DNA from: Multivorans sp965232105
GTDB lineage: Bacteria > Acidobacteriota > Thermoanaerobaculia > Multivoradales > Multivoraceae
NCBI GenBank assembly: GCA_965232105.1
Contig: OZ246956.1
Coordinates: forward strand, 3,782,001-3,846,000
Direction: 5' to 3'
DNA: 64,000 bases
A model generated the notes under the pieces. The model saw only the letters and a list, made by a program, of their open reading frames with translations. It did not search any database and was not told the origin of the DNA. The position numbers and the translations under genes were made by a program. This document shows positions 51,829 to 60,856 of the stretch, one piece after another; position 1 is the stretch's first letter, and each line of letters opens with the position of its first letter.

Positions 51829-52620
51829 TTACCGGCCCACGAAACGGGGCGGCCGGCGCTCGGTCAATGCCTGCACCCCCTCGCGCGCATCGGCCGTGCG
51901 GAAGGTGACCTCCTGCTCCGTGCTCTCCAGTTCGAGGGCCTCGTCGATCGACCGCTCGAAGGCGCCGCGCACGGTCCGCTTGGTCGCCTTCACCGCCACC
52001 GGGCCCGAGGCCGCGATCTCCATCGCCAGGTCTTCGACGACCTGGTCGAAGTCGTCGTCCGCCTCGCGACTGGCGATGCCCCAGTCGACCGCCGTCGCCG
52101 CATCGATCAGCCGGCCGCTGTACAGGAGTTCGGCGGCGCGTGCGGGACCGATCAGGCGCGGGAGCGTCCAGGTCGCCGCCATGCCGGGGTGGATACCGAG
52201 ACGCACGAAGGTCATCCCCACCCGCGCGCCCGTCCTGATCACCCGCATGTCGCACCCGAGCGCGAAGCACAGGCCGGCGCCGATCGCATGGCCGTTGATC
52301 GCCGCTATCGACGGCGCCTCAAGGTCGCGGACGGAGAGGTAGAGACGGTAGAAGTTCGCGCCGCCGCCAAGGCCGGGGCCCGAATCCGGATCTTCGCTGA
52401 CCTCCTCCTGGATGCTCTTCAGGCTGCCGCCGGCGCTGAACGCGCGGCCGGCGCCGCGGACGATGACCACCCGGGTGTCGTCCCGTTCGTTGATCAGCGG
52501 CACGGCCTCCCGGATCTCGGCGCCCATCGCGGACGTCATCGCGTTCAACTGCGACGGCACGTTCAGGGTCAACCGCGTGATCGGGCCCTGGTGGTCCAGC
52601 AGGATGTGTTCGAAGCTCAT
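51829..52620 (-). CDS. Enoyl-CoA hydratase/isomerase family protein
   Basis: This 263-residue crotonase-fold protein has VVIVRGAGRAFSAGG (oxyanion-hole strand), INGHAIGAGLCFALGCDMRV, and GIHPGMAATWTLPRLIGP with the catalytic Glu position. The C-terminal RTADAREGVQALTERRPPRF matches enoyl-CoA hydratases. It starts the six-gene minus-strand unit; AAGGAG lies 11 nt upstream of ATG 52620. It is divergent from nfuA, with only 41 bp between the two start codons. Confidence 0.88.
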   Translation of the reverse strand: MSFEHILLDHQGPITRLTLNVPSQLNAMTSAMGAEIREAVPLINERDDTRVVIVRGAGRAFSAGGSLKSIQEEVSEDPDSGPGLGGGANFYRLYLSVRDLEAPSIAAINGHAIGAGLCFALGCDMRVIRTGARVGMTFVRLGIHPGMAATWTLPRLIGPARAAELLYSGRLIDAATAVDWGIASREADDDFDQVVEDLAMEIAASGPVAVKATKRTVRGAFERSIDEALELESTEQEVTFRTADAREGVQALTERRPPRFVGR

Positions 52621-52661
52621 GGCGTGCGTACTCCTTCGACTATGAGGATTCCGGGGCTAGA

Positions 52662-53237
52662 ATGCGGCGCATGCTAACGATCACCGAGCTGGCACAGAAG
52701 AAGGTCGCCGAAGCGATGAAGGACGAGGAGCGCGACGACCTCGCTCTTCGCATCGCGATCACCGGCCGCGGCGGTGGCGGTTTCCGCTACCAGATGGACC
52801 TGGTGGGAACAGACGAGACCCGGCCCGGCGACGAGGTGGTGGACACCGACGCGTTCAAGGTCTTCATCGACCCGGAGAGCGCCCCGGACCTCGAGGGCGC
52901 CACGATCGACTTCATCACCCGACTCTCCGAGAGCGGCTTCAAGTTCGACAACCCGAACTCCGTCTGGGGCGAGGGCGCCGCCGCCGACGTACAGCGCGTC
53001 CTCGACGACCAGATCAATCCTCAGATCGCCGCCCATGGCGGCTTCGTCACCCTGCTCGAGGTCAAGGACGAGACGGCGTTCATCACGATGGGCGGCGGCT
53101 GCCAGGGCTGCGGCATGGCCGACCAAACCCTGAAGCAGGGCGTCGAACAGGCCATTCTCGAGGCGGTGCCGACCGTGCGTCGCGTGCTCGACACGACGGA
53201 CCACGCCGCCGGCACGAACCCGTACTACGCGCCGTAG
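52662..53237 (+). CDS. nfuA: Fe-S biogenesis protein NfuA
   Basis: This 191-residue protein has an N-terminal A-type (IscA-like) domain (LTITELAQKKVAEAM, GRGGGGFRYQMDLVG), here without the A-type cysteines, fused to a C-terminal Nfu domain with GGGCQGCGMAD, the CxxC cluster ligand. It carries 4Fe-4S clusters to client proteins, perhaps the two-cluster radical SAM enzyme FbiC. ATG 52662 and 52671 are both possible starts. It precedes nqr by 154 bp. Confidence 0.9.
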   Translation: MRRMLTITELAQKKVAEAMKDEERDDLALRIAITGRGGGGFRYQMDLVGTDETRPGDEVVDTDAFKVFIDPESAPDLEGATIDFITRLSESGFKFDNPNSVWGEGAAADVQRVLDDQINPQIAAHGGFVTLLEVKDETAFITMGGGCQGCGMADQTLKQGVEQAILEAVPTVRRVLDTTDHAAGTNPYYAP

Positions 53238-53345
53238 GGCCGGGTACCAGGGGGGAGCCGGCTGTCCTCCTTGCGTGTTGCCGATCCCCCACCGTTGTGG
53301 AATAGTCCCTCACTGGTTGAGCGACGCGTTCCGATTCGCCCTCGC

Positions 53346-53379
53346 TCGCCGGAATAGAGCTCGATCGCCGGAATAGAGC
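53346..53379 (+). repeat. Tandem 15-bp direct repeats upstream of nqrA
   Basis: TCGCCGGAATAGAGC occurs at 53346-53360 and again at 53365-53379 (19-bp period). GGAATAG recurs at 53299-53305. The copies lie within 50 bp of the nqrA start, where a regulator of the Na+-NQR operon could bind. No protein is known here to recognise it. Confidence 0.4.
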
Positions 53380-53391
53380 ACGTCTCGATCG

Positions 53392-54798
53392 ATGGGCACA
53401 CACCGTTTCAGACGGGGATTGCGCGTGCCCATTTCGGGAGCTCCCGAGCAGACGCTGGACGACGCGGCCGCTCCCGGCGCCGTCGCGGTCGTCGCGGCCG
53501 ACTATCCCGGCATGAAGCCGGCGATGCATGTCTCGCCGGGGGACGCAGTGCGGCGCGGGCAGCTCCTGTTCGAGGACCGCAAGCAGCTTGGCGTCCGATT
53601 CACGTCGCCTGCGGCGGGCACCGTCACGGCGGTGAACCGGGGTGCCAAGCGGGCCCTGATCTCGGTCGTCGTTCGTGTGGACGCCTCCGACCGCGCGAGC
53701 GGCGGCGCCCAGGTCGGCTTCGCGAGCTACACCGGACGTCACCCCGGCGCCCTCTCCCGCGAGGAAGTCGAGGCGCTGCTCGTCGAGTCCGGCGACTGGG
53801 CCGCCCTCCGGGCCCGCCCGTTCGGCCGCACCGCGGCGCCGGGATCGACGCCGAAGTCGATCTTCGTGACCGGGATGAACAGCGAGCCCTTCGCGCCCGA
53901 AGCCGACCGGATCGTGGCAGGTCGAACCGGCGACCTGGAACGGGGCCTCGCGGCTCTCGCCAGGCTGACCGAAGGGCCGGTCTACGTCTGCCGTGCTCCC
54001 GGAACCCTGGCCGGCCTCGAGGCCAGCGGCCGGATACAAATCGAGGAGTTCGTCGGCCCCCACCCCGCCGGCGCGCCGGGACTGCACATCCACACCCTGG
54101 ACCCGGTCGATCGCAGCAAGCTCATCTGGCAGATCGGGCTCCAGGACACATTGGCGATCGGTCGCCTGTTCGCGTCCGGCGAGCCGGACGTTTCGCGGAT
54201 CGTCGCCCTCGCCGGGCCCCCGGTCCGCAGGCCACGGCTGCTTCGCACGCGGCTTGGCGCCTCGCTCGCCGACGTGACCCGGGGCGAGCTCGGCGACGGC
54301 GCGGTAGTGATCCCCGACGATGCCGTGCGAGTCGTCACCGGCTCGCCGCTCAGCGGGCGAACCGCGATCGGCGAGGGTGCACCGGCCGACCTGCACGGCT
54401 ACCTGGGCCGCTTCCACGACACGGTCAGCGTGCTGGAGGACGACCACGACCGCCGCTTCCTGGGCTGGCTGCAGCCGGGCTTCGGCGCGTTCTCGCGAGC
54501 CCGCGCCTTCGCCTCCTCCTTGCTGCCGCGCAAGTCGTTCGCGATGACGACGACTACCTACGGATCGCCGCGCGCGATCGTTCCTGTCGGCCTCTACGAG
54601 AGCGTCTTTCCCTGGGATCTGCAGCCGACCTTCCTGCTCAAGTCGCTGGTTGCCGGCGACATCGAGCGCGCCGAGGAACTCGGGTGCCTCGAACTGCTCG
54701 AGGAGGATCTGGCGCTCTGCACCTTCGTTTGCCCCGGCAAGACGGAGTACGGCCCTTACCTGCGCGACGCGCTCGAACTGATCGAGAAGGAAGGCTAG
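53392..54798 (+). CDS. nqrA: Na+-translocating NADH:quinone reductase subunit A
   Basis: This 468-residue peripheral subunit starts FRRGLRVPISGAPEQ and has AADYPGMKPAMHVSPGDAVRRGQLLF, HPAGAPGLHIHTLDP and YGSPRAIVPVGLYESVFPWDL (each in parts), all standard NqrA blocks. It contributes to the quinone site of the Na+-pumping complex. It is the first gene of a six-subunit operon (A-F) followed by apbE. No good Shine-Dalgarno is seen before ATG 53392. Confidence 0.95.
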   Translation: MGTHRFRRGLRVPISGAPEQTLDDAAAPGAVAVVAADYPGMKPAMHVSPGDAVRRGQLLFEDRKQLGVRFTSPAAGTVTAVNRGAKRALISVVVRVDASDRASGGAQVGFASYTGRHPGALSREEVEALLVESGDWAALRARPFGRTAAPGSTPKSIFVTGMNSEPFAPEADRIVAGRTGDLERGLAALARLTEGPVYVCRAPGTLAGLEASGRIQIEEFVGPHPAGAPGLHIHTLDPVDRSKLIWQIGLQDTLAIGRLFASGEPDVSRIVALAGPPVRRPRLLRTRLGASLADVTRGELGDGAVVIPDDAVRVVTGSPLSGRTAIGEGAPADLHGYLGRFHDTVSVLEDDHDRRFLGWLQPGFGAFSRARAFASSLLPRKSFAMTTTTYGSPRAIVPVGLYESVFPWDLQPTFLLKSLVAGDIERAEELGCLELLEEDLALCTFVCPGKTEYGPYLRDALELIEKEG

Positions 54799-54814
54799 AC
54801 GCCGCCTGCCGACA

Positions 54815-56074
54815 ATGAAGTTCCTGCGCAGAATCCTCGACCGTCAAGCCCGCCACTTCGAGCGGGGCGGCAGGTTCGAGCGCTTCTATCCCCTGTACGA
54901 AGCGCCGGACACCTTCCTGTACACGCCCGGCAAGACGACCGCCGGCGCCGCCCACGTGCGCGACGCGCTCGATCTGAAGCGGTTGATGATGACGGTCGTC
55001 GTCGCGCTCGTGCCCTGCGTCCTGATGGCGATGTGGAATACCGGCCGGCAGATCCACGTGGCGATCGCCGGCGGCGCCGGCGCGCTGCCCAACTGGCGGA
55101 CCGACGCGATGGAGATGCTTGGGCTGCCCTTCGACGCCACCAGCCTGCTCGCGAACTCGGTCCACGGCGCGCTCTACTACCTGCCGGTCCTGATCGTGAC
55201 CTTCGCCGTCGGCGGACTCTGGGAGGGCCTGTTCGCGGTCGTCCGCCGCCACGACGTGAACGAGGGCTTCCTGGTTACCGGCATGCTCTTTCCGCTCGTG
55301 CTGCCGCCGACCATCCCGCTGTGGCAGGTCGCGATCGGCATCACGTTCGGCGTCGTCGTCGGCAAGGAGATCTTCGGCGGCACGGGCTTCAACGTCCTGA
55401 ACCCCGCGCTCACCGCGCGCGTGTTTCTCTTCTTCGCCTATCCGGCCCAGATTTCAGGCGACGCGGTGTGGATCGCGGCAGGCACTTCGGCCCCGCCCGA
55501 CGGATACAGCGGCGCCACCGCGCTCGGCGACATCGCGGTGCACGAGGCGGAATCCGGTTCGACCGCCCGGCTCAACGGCCTGGACGCCATCGAGGGCTCC
55601 GTGACCTGGATGCAGGCCTTCCTGGGCGACATTCCGGGTTCGATGGGCGAAACCTCGACCCTGGCCTGCCTGATCGGCGCCGCGATCCTGATCGCCACGG
55701 GCATCGGCTCCTGGCGCATCATGGTCGCCGCCACCGCCGGGTCCTTCGCCATCTCCATGCTGCTCAACCTGATCGCGTCGACGACGAATCCGATGCTCTC
55801 CGTGCCCTTCGGCTGGCATGTCGTGCTCGGCGGCTGGGCCTTCGGCATCGTCTTCATGGCCACCGATCCGGTCAGCGCGGCACAGACGAACCGTGGCCGC
55901 TACATCTACGGTTTCCTGGTCGGCGTGCTGGCGATTCTCATTCGCACCGTGAATCCCGCCTTCCCGGAAGGCGTGATGCTCGGCATCCTGTTCATGAATC
56001 TGTTCGCACCCCTGATCGACCACTACGTGTTGAAGGCGAACATCAAGCGCCGGAAGGCGCGTTACGCTCAGTAG
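54815..56074 (+). CDS. nqrB: Na+-NQR subunit B
   Basis: This 419-residue membrane subunit has about ten helices. It binds riboflavin and carries an FMN covalently attached by ApbE to the threonine of PDGYSGATALG; the residue is T235 here, matching the known SGAT target. TGFNVLNPALTARVFLFFAYP is the NqrB/RnfD family segment. It is 16 nt downstream of nqrA. The next gene, nqrC, is separated by 132 nt containing a strong hairpin. Confidence 0.95.
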   Translation: MKFLRRILDRQARHFERGGRFERFYPLYEAPDTFLYTPGKTTAGAAHVRDALDLKRLMMTVVVALVPCVLMAMWNTGRQIHVAIAGGAGALPNWRTDAMEMLGLPFDATSLLANSVHGALYYLPVLIVTFAVGGLWEGLFAVVRRHDVNEGFLVTGMLFPLVLPPTIPLWQVAIGITFGVVVGKEIFGGTGFNVLNPALTARVFLFFAYPAQISGDAVWIAAGTSAPPDGYSGATALGDIAVHEAESGSTARLNGLDAIEGSVTWMQAFLGDIPGSMGETSTLACLIGAAILIATGIGSWRIMVAATAGSFAISMLLNLIASTTNPMLSVPFGWHVVLGGWAFGIVFMATDPVSAAQTNRGRYIYGFLVGVLAILIRTVNPAFPEGVMLGILFMNLFAPLIDHYVLKANIKRRKARYAQ

Positions 56075-56126
56075 AGCCGCCAAACCTGTCGCAGACTCCA
56101 TGTTTGGCCCCAGCCCCCACCTCACC

Positions 56127-56178
56127 AGGAGCTTACGCCGCAGCACTCGCTTCGCTGCATTCTGCGGCGTAAGCTCCT
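56127..56178. repeat. Perfect inverted repeat between nqrB and nqrC
   Basis: A 17-bp perfect inverted repeat (arms 56127-56143 and 56162-56178, starting AGGAGCTTACG) surrounds an 18-nt loop in the 132-bp nqrB-nqrC gap. No U-run follows, so it is more likely an intercistronic mRNA-stability or REP-like element than a terminator. Confidence 0.7.
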
Positions 56179-56206
56179 AGTCAGGAACGAGACCGGCAAC
56201 ACCCTC

Positions 56207-56989
56207 ATGGCAAACCGACAGGCCACCGGCTACATCCTCCTGTTCGCGACGGCGATCTGCATCGTCTGCGGCATTCTCGTCTCCTCCTTCGCGGTCAGCC
56301 TGGAGCCGCTCCAGGATGAGAACGCGGCACTCGACAAGCAGAGGCGGGTGCTCGAGGCTGTGGATCTTCTCCAACCGGGCGAGCGAGTCACGCCGGAAGA
56401 GGTAGCCGCGCGCTTCGAACCGATCAAACCGGTGATCATCGACCTCGCGACGGGCGAAGCGCAGGCCGACGCCGACACGGCAACGTTCGACCAGCAGCGG
56501 CGGGCTCGCAATCCCTCGACCAGCGTCGAGTTGCCGAAGAACAGGGCGAGCGTCAAGCGCCTTCCGGATCAGGCGCTGCTCTACGAGATGCGCGGCGACG
56601 ACGGCGAACTCGAGATGGTCGTGCTGCCGATCGAGGGCCTCGGGCTTTGGGGCACCCTCTACGGCTTCCTGGCGCTCGACGCGGACACGACGACCGTGCG
56701 CGGCATCACCTACTACCTCCACAAGGAGACGCCCGGCCTCGGCGGCGAGGTGGACAACCCGAGCTGGAAGGCGAAGTGGCCGGGGCGCCGCGCGTTCGAC
56801 GAGGACGGCGAGTTCCAGTTGGCGGTGATCAAGGGCCAGGCCGGCGTCGCGGCAGAGGACCCCTTCCGCGTCGACGGTCTGAGCGGCGCGACGATCACGA
56901 GCAACGGAGTGACGAACATGCTCGATTTCTGGCTCGGCGAGCGAGGTTTCGAGCCGTATCTCGCCCGAATCCGGGGGGAGGCGAACTGA
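56207..56989 (+). CDS. nqrC: Na+-NQR subunit C
   Basis: This 260-residue subunit has one N-terminal helix (GYILLFATAICIVCGILVSS, parts) and a large periplasmic FMN domain. The flavinylation site DGLSGATITSNG is near the C-terminus; T229 is the FMN-bearing threonine attached by ApbE. LWGTLYGFLALD and ETPGLGGEVDNPSWKAKW are family segments. The stop overlaps the nqrD start by 1 nt. Confidence 0.95.
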   Translation: MANRQATGYILLFATAICIVCGILVSSFAVSLEPLQDENAALDKQRRVLEAVDLLQPGERVTPEEVAARFEPIKPVIIDLATGEAQADADTATFDQQRRARNPSTSVELPKNRASVKRLPDQALLYEMRGDDGELEMVVLPIEGLGLWGTLYGFLALDADTTTVRGITYYLHKETPGLGGEVDNPSWKAKWPGRRAFDEDGEFQLAVIKGQAGVAAEDPFRVDGLSGATITSNGVTNMLDFWLGERGFEPYLARIRGEAN

Positions 56990-57615
56990 TGGCAGTCAAG
57001 AAGAGCGAAGCGGCGCTCGATCCGCTCTGGAACAACAACCCGATCGCGCTCCAGGTGCTCGGCATCTGCTCGGCGCTCGCGGTGACCACGAAGATGGAGA
57101 CCTCGCTCGTCATGTGCGTGGCCGTCATCTGCGTGCTCACCCTCTCCAACCTCACGATCAGCCTGCTGCGCCACCAGATCCCGAACAGCATCCGGATCAT
57201 CGTCCAGTTGACGGTGATCGCCTCGCTGGTCATCGTCACCGACCAGATCCTGAAGGCCTACGTATACGAGATCAGCAAGCAGCTCTCCGTGTTCGTGGGG
57301 CTGATCATCACGAACTGCATCATCATGGGGCGGGCCGAGGCGTTCGCGATGCAGAACCCGCCGTCGCTGGCGATGCTCGACGGCATCGGCAACGGTCTCG
57401 GCTACAGCGCGATCCTGATGGCCACCGCCGTGCTGCGCGAACTGTTCGGCTCCGGGAAGCTGTACGGCTACTCGATCCTGCCTACGGTCTCCGAGGGCGG
57501 CTGGTACCTCCCGAACGGCCTGATGCTGCTGTCGCCGGCCGCTTTCTTCATCATCGGGGGATTGATCTGGGCCATCCGGGTCTGGAAGCCCGCACAAGTC
57601 GAAATGGACGGCTAG
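56989..57615 (+). CDS. nqrD: Na+-NQR subunit D
   Basis: This 208-residue polytopic subunit has about six helices. C27 (GICSALAV) and C110 (TNCIIMG) are the conserved cysteines that, with two from NqrE, hold the membrane-embedded Fe site. It starts MAVKKSEAALDPLWNNNPIAL at ATG 56989, the A of which is the last base of the nqrC TGA. The open frame extends upstream within nqrC and was rejected. Confidence 0.95.
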   Translation: MAVKKSEAALDPLWNNNPIALQVLGICSALAVTTKMETSLVMCVAVICVLTLSNLTISLLRHQIPNSIRIIVQLTVIASLVIVTDQILKAYVYEISKQLSVFVGLIITNCIIMGRAEAFAMQNPPSLAMLDGIGNGLGYSAILMATAVLRELFGSGKLYGYSILPTVSEGGWYLPNGLMLLSPAAFFIIGGLIWAIRVWKPAQVEMDG

Positions 57616-57631
57616 AGGGGGATCAGGGACG

Positions 57632-58249
57632 ATGTTCGAGGAATACCTCAACCTCGCGGTCAAGGCCATCTTCGTCGAGAACATGGCCCTGACCTTCTTT
57701 CTGGGCATGTGCTCGTTCCTCGCCGTGTCGAAGAAGGTGGAGACGGCGGTCGGCCTCGGCCTGGCGGTCATCTTCGTGCTCACCGTCACCGTGCCGGCCA
57801 ACAACCTGATTCAGACCCACCTCCTCAGCGAGGGAGCGCTTACCTGGATCAGCCCTGAGTTCGCCGACGTCGATCTCACCTTCCTGAACCTGCTGTGCTT
57901 CATCGGCACGATCGCCGCGATGGTTCAGCTCGTCGAGATGACGACCGACCGCTTCTTCCCGGCGCTTCACGCCAACCTGGGGATCTTTCTGCCCCTGATC
58001 GCGGTGAACTGCGCGATCCTGGGCGGCTCCCTGTTCATGGTCGAACGTGACTACGACTTCGGCGAAAGCGTGGTCTTCGGTCTGGGCTCCGGCATCGGCT
58101 GGTTCCTGGCGATCGTCGCCCTCGCGTCGATCCGCGAGCGCCTGCGCTACAGCAACGTGCCCCACGGGCTGCGCGGCCTGGGCATGACCTTCGTCATCAC
58201 CGGCCTGATGGCGTTCGGTTTCATGGCCTTCGGAGGCATCCAACTGTGA
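57632..58249 (+). CDS. nqrE: Na+-NQR subunit E
   Basis: This 205-residue subunit is homologous to NqrD in inverted topology. C27 (LGMCSFLAV) and C127 (AVNCAIL) supply the other two ligands of the Fe centre. It also has FIGTIAAMVQLVEM and GSGIGWFLAIVALASIRERL, family segments. It is 16 nt from nqrD and overlaps nqrF by 4 nt. Confidence 0.95.
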   Translation: MFEEYLNLAVKAIFVENMALTFFLGMCSFLAVSKKVETAVGLGLAVIFVLTVTVPANNLIQTHLLSEGALTWISPEFADVDLTFLNLLCFIGTIAAMVQLVEMTTDRFFPALHANLGIFLPLIAVNCAILGGSLFMVERDYDFGESVVFGLGSGIGWFLAIVALASIRERLRYSNVPHGLRGLGMTFVITGLMAFGFMAFGGIQL

Positions 58250-59463
58250 TCACCGTCGCCCTCGGGGTGGCGATGTTCACCATCGTCATCCTCGCCCTGG
58301 TCACGATCCTGATGCAGGCCAAGACCCGGCTCGTCGCCGGCGGCGAGGTGTCGATCCTGATCAACAACGAGAAGACGCTGACCGCTACGACCGGCGGCAC
58401 CCTGCTCGGCACCCTGGCCGAGCACCAGATCTTCATCCCCTCCGCCTGCGGTGGCCAGGGCACCTGCGGCGTCTGCACCGTCGACGTGCTCGACGGCGGC
58501 GGCGCGATGCTGCCGACCGAGAAGACCCACATCAGCCGCCGCGAGGCCCGTGAGGGCTGCCGCCTGAGCTGCCAGGTGAAGATCAAGGAGGACTTGAAGA
58601 TCGGCATCCCGGCCGAGGTCTTCGGGGTCAAGAAGTGGCAGTGCAAGGTGCGCTCGAACGAGAACGTCGCCACCTTCATCAAGGAACTCATCCTGGAGCT
58701 TCCGGCCGACGAGGAGGTGCCCTTCCGCGCCGGCGGCTACATCCAGATCGAGTGCCCGCCCCACGTCGTGAACTACAGCGACTTCCAGGTGGAGGACGAG
58801 TACCACGAGGACTGGGACCGCTTCAAGCTCTGGAGCCTGGTTTCCAAGGTCGACGAAACGGTGGTTCGCGCCTACTCGATGGCGAACTACCCGGAGGAGA
58901 AGGGCATCATCATGCTGAACGTCCGCGTGGCGACGCCGCCGCCTCGCGAGATGGATCTTCCGCCCGGCCAGATGTCCTCATACATCTTCGACCTGAAGCC
59001 AGGCGACGACGTAACGATCGCCGGCCCCTTCGGCGAGTTCTTCGCCAAGGACACGGACGCCGAGATGATCTTCATCGGCGGCGGCGCCGGCATGGCGCCG
59101 ATGCGCTCCCACATCTTCGATCAGTTCCAGCGCATCCACACGGACCGGAAGGTGTCCTTCTGGTACGGCGCCCGCTCCTACCGCGAGGCCTTCTACATCG
59201 ACCACTTCGACAAGATCGCGGAAGAGAACCCGAACTTCACCTGGCACCTGGCGCTCTCCGATCCCCTCGAAGAGGACAACTGGGACGGCTACACCGGCTT
59301 CATCCACCAGGTCCTGTACGACAACTACCTGAAGGACCACCCCTGTCCGGAAGACGTCGAGTACTACCTCTGCGGACCGCCCCTGATGCTCCAGGCCTGC
59401 ATGAAAATGCTCGACGACCTGGGAGTCGAGCCTGAGAACATCGCCTTCGACGACTTCGGCTAG
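58246..59463 (+). CDS. nqrF: Na+-NQR subunit F (NADH dehydrogenase)
   Basis: This 405-residue protein has one N-terminal membrane helix, then a 2Fe-2S domain with CGGQGTCGVC (C68, C74, C77) and C109 (LSCQ). An FAD domain with RAYSMANYPEE and an NADH domain with FIGGGAGMAPMRSHIFDQ follow. It accepts hydride from NADH and passes electrons to the other subunits. All residues expected for cofactor binding are present. It is the last structural gene; apbE follows after 64 nt. Confidence 0.95.
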   Translation: MITVALGVAMFTIVILALVTILMQAKTRLVAGGEVSILINNEKTLTATTGGTLLGTLAEHQIFIPSACGGQGTCGVCTVDVLDGGGAMLPTEKTHISRREAREGCRLSCQVKIKEDLKIGIPAEVFGVKKWQCKVRSNENVATFIKELILELPADEEVPFRAGGYIQIECPPHVVNYSDFQVEDEYHEDWDRFKLWSLVSKVDETVVRAYSMANYPEEKGIIMLNVRVATPPPREMDLPPGQMSSYIFDLKPGDDVTIAGPFGEFFAKDTDAEMIFIGGGAGMAPMRSHIFDQFQRIHTDRKVSFWYGARSYREAFYIDHFDKIAEENPNFTWHLALSDPLEEDNWDGYTGFIHQVLYDNYLKDHPCPEDVEYYLCGPPLMLQACMKMLDDLGVEPENIAFDDFG

Positions 59464-59527
59464 GTCGCGGCCACACCCACCTGGCGGGGCTCCGCGAGCG
59501 GCTGCATGCTGCGATGGGTCGGCTGCG

Positions 59528-60589
59528 ATGCGGTGCCGGAGGTGGAGGCGGCCGCTGTTCCTGGTCCTTGCCTGTCTGGCCCTGGGCTGTACCCCGACAG
59601 CGAATGAGGTCGTGCTCCAGGGACCCACGATGGGGACCTACTACCGAGTTCGTGCGATCGCGGAGACTGGTGATCACGAGGCGATCCAAGGCCTTGTCGA
59701 GGAACGGCTGGACGCGGTCGACCGGGCGATGTCGACCTACCGAGACGACTCGGAGATCTCGCGATTCAACCGGCTTGCGGCCGGCGAATCGTTGGTCTTC
59801 TCCGAGGAAACCTGGGCGGTTCTGGAGCTTGCGTGGCGAGTCCGCGAGGAGAGCGGCGGTGCGTTCGATCCGACGGTAGGGCCATTGGTCGACGCCTGGG
59901 GATTCGGCGCTCCGGGACGAGGCGCCGAACCGATGCCTCCCGGCGAGGACGAACGCACCTGGTTGCGGCAGGGCGTTGGCGCGATCGAACTGTCGCCGGA
60001 GGATCGACGAGTACTCAAGCTTGGCGACGGCGCGGCGCTTGACCTTTCAGCCATCGCCAAGGGATGGGCCGTGGACCGGGTCTCCGAGGATCTGACCAAC
60101 ACCGGTTATTCGAACCACCTGGTCGAGATCGGCGGCGAACTGCGAACCGCCGGTCACAGCAGCACCGGTGATCCGTGGCGCATCGCGATCGAGCGCCCCC
60201 CGGCGCAATCCGACACGTCCGATGCGGAAGGATCGGAGGACACGCTGCCGCCCGGCCTGCAACAGGTCCTGGAGTTCACCGACGGAGCCCTGGCAACCTC
60301 GGGCGACTACCGTAACTATTGGGAACGGGACGGCACCCGTTACTCCCACACGATCGATCCCCGCACCGGCCGGCCCGTGGAACACGCCCTCGCCTCGGCC
60401 AGCGTGGTCCACGAAACCTGCGCCCTCGCCGACGCCTACGCGACCGCCCTGATGGTCCTGGGCCCTGAAGACGGCCTCCATTGGGCGAACCAGAATGACA
60501 TTGCGGCCTTGCTCCTGGTCTACCGTGAAGACTCGCTGGTAGCACTCCCCAGCACCGCCTTCCGCGACCGCTTCCAGACCACCGACTAG
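59528..60589 (+). CDS. apbE: FAD:protein FMN transferase ApbE (lipoprotein)
   Basis: This 353-residue protein has a signal peptide ending LALGC, so it should be a lipoprotein anchored at the periplasmic face. MGTYYRVRA, FDPTVGPLVDAWGF, DLSAIAKGWAVDRV, LVEIGGELRT and YSHTIDPRTGRPVE are the ApbE landmarks. It transfers FMN from FAD to the SGAT threonines of NqrB and NqrC. Its position right after nqrF fits this task. There is an extra loop at about residues 216-240 (QSDTSDAEGSEDT). Confidence 0.93.
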   Translation: MRCRRWRRPLFLVLACLALGCTPTANEVVLQGPTMGTYYRVRAIAETGDHEAIQGLVEERLDAVDRAMSTYRDDSEISRFNRLAAGESLVFSEETWAVLELAWRVREESGGAFDPTVGPLVDAWGFGAPGRGAEPMPPGEDERTWLRQGVGAIELSPEDRRVLKLGDGAALDLSAIAKGWAVDRVSEDLTNTGYSNHLVEIGGELRTAGHSSTGDPWRIAIERPPAQSDTSDAEGSEDTLPPGLQQVLEFTDGALATSGDYRNYWERDGTRYSHTIDPRTGRPVEHALASASVVHETCALADAYATALMVLGPEDGLHWANQNDIAALLLVYREDSLVALPSTAFRDRFQTTD

Positions 60590-60633
60590 CGAGGCTTCGC
60601 GTCAGACCGACGAGCGTGCAGGCCGGAGCAGAT

Positions 60634-60651
60634 GCCGGCCAGAAGGCCGGC
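60634..60651 (+). terminator. Hairpin after apbE
   Basis: GCCGGCC (60634-60640), loop AGAA, and GGCCGGC (60645-60651) form a strong stem 44 nt after the apbE stop. It could end the nqr-apbE transcript. No U-run follows, so termination is not certain. The rest of 60590-60766 holds no gene. Confidence 0.4.
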
Positions 60652-60755
60652 GCACCCAGTGGGGGGAACTTGCCTCAACTGGAAAGGGCAGACCTGTTCA
60701 AGGAGTCGTGGAACACTGACCTCAAGGGGCAGAGTGGCCGCATGAGACCGTGGGC

Positions 60756-60761
60756 TTGACA
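60756..60761 (+). promoter_or_regulatory. -35 half of an IS-split promoter
   Basis: TTGACA lies 9 nt before the left end of the IS insertion (counting the target duplication). Its partner GATAAT lies at 62533-62538, on the other side of the IS. With one CTAG copy and the IS removed, the two boxes are separated by exactly 17 nt, so this was probably the promoter of the gene at 62585. Confidence 0.65.
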
Positions 60762-60792
60762 GTGCGCTAGCCCGCATGTTTCACGGGGTGAT

Positions 60793-60821
60793 TTGAGATC
60801 GGGCCTCTTCCCGCGGATAAT
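60793..60821 (+). promoter_or_regulatory. Transposase promoter
   Basis: TTGAGA (60793-60798), a 17-nt spacer and GATAAT (60816-60821) lie inside the left end of the IS and 35 nt before the transposase start. Both hexamers match the sigma-70 consensus at 5 of 6 positions. Confidence 0.65.
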
Positions 60822-60856
60822 TCAAGTGTTACGAAGCATTTGGACCATCCGCAGGA

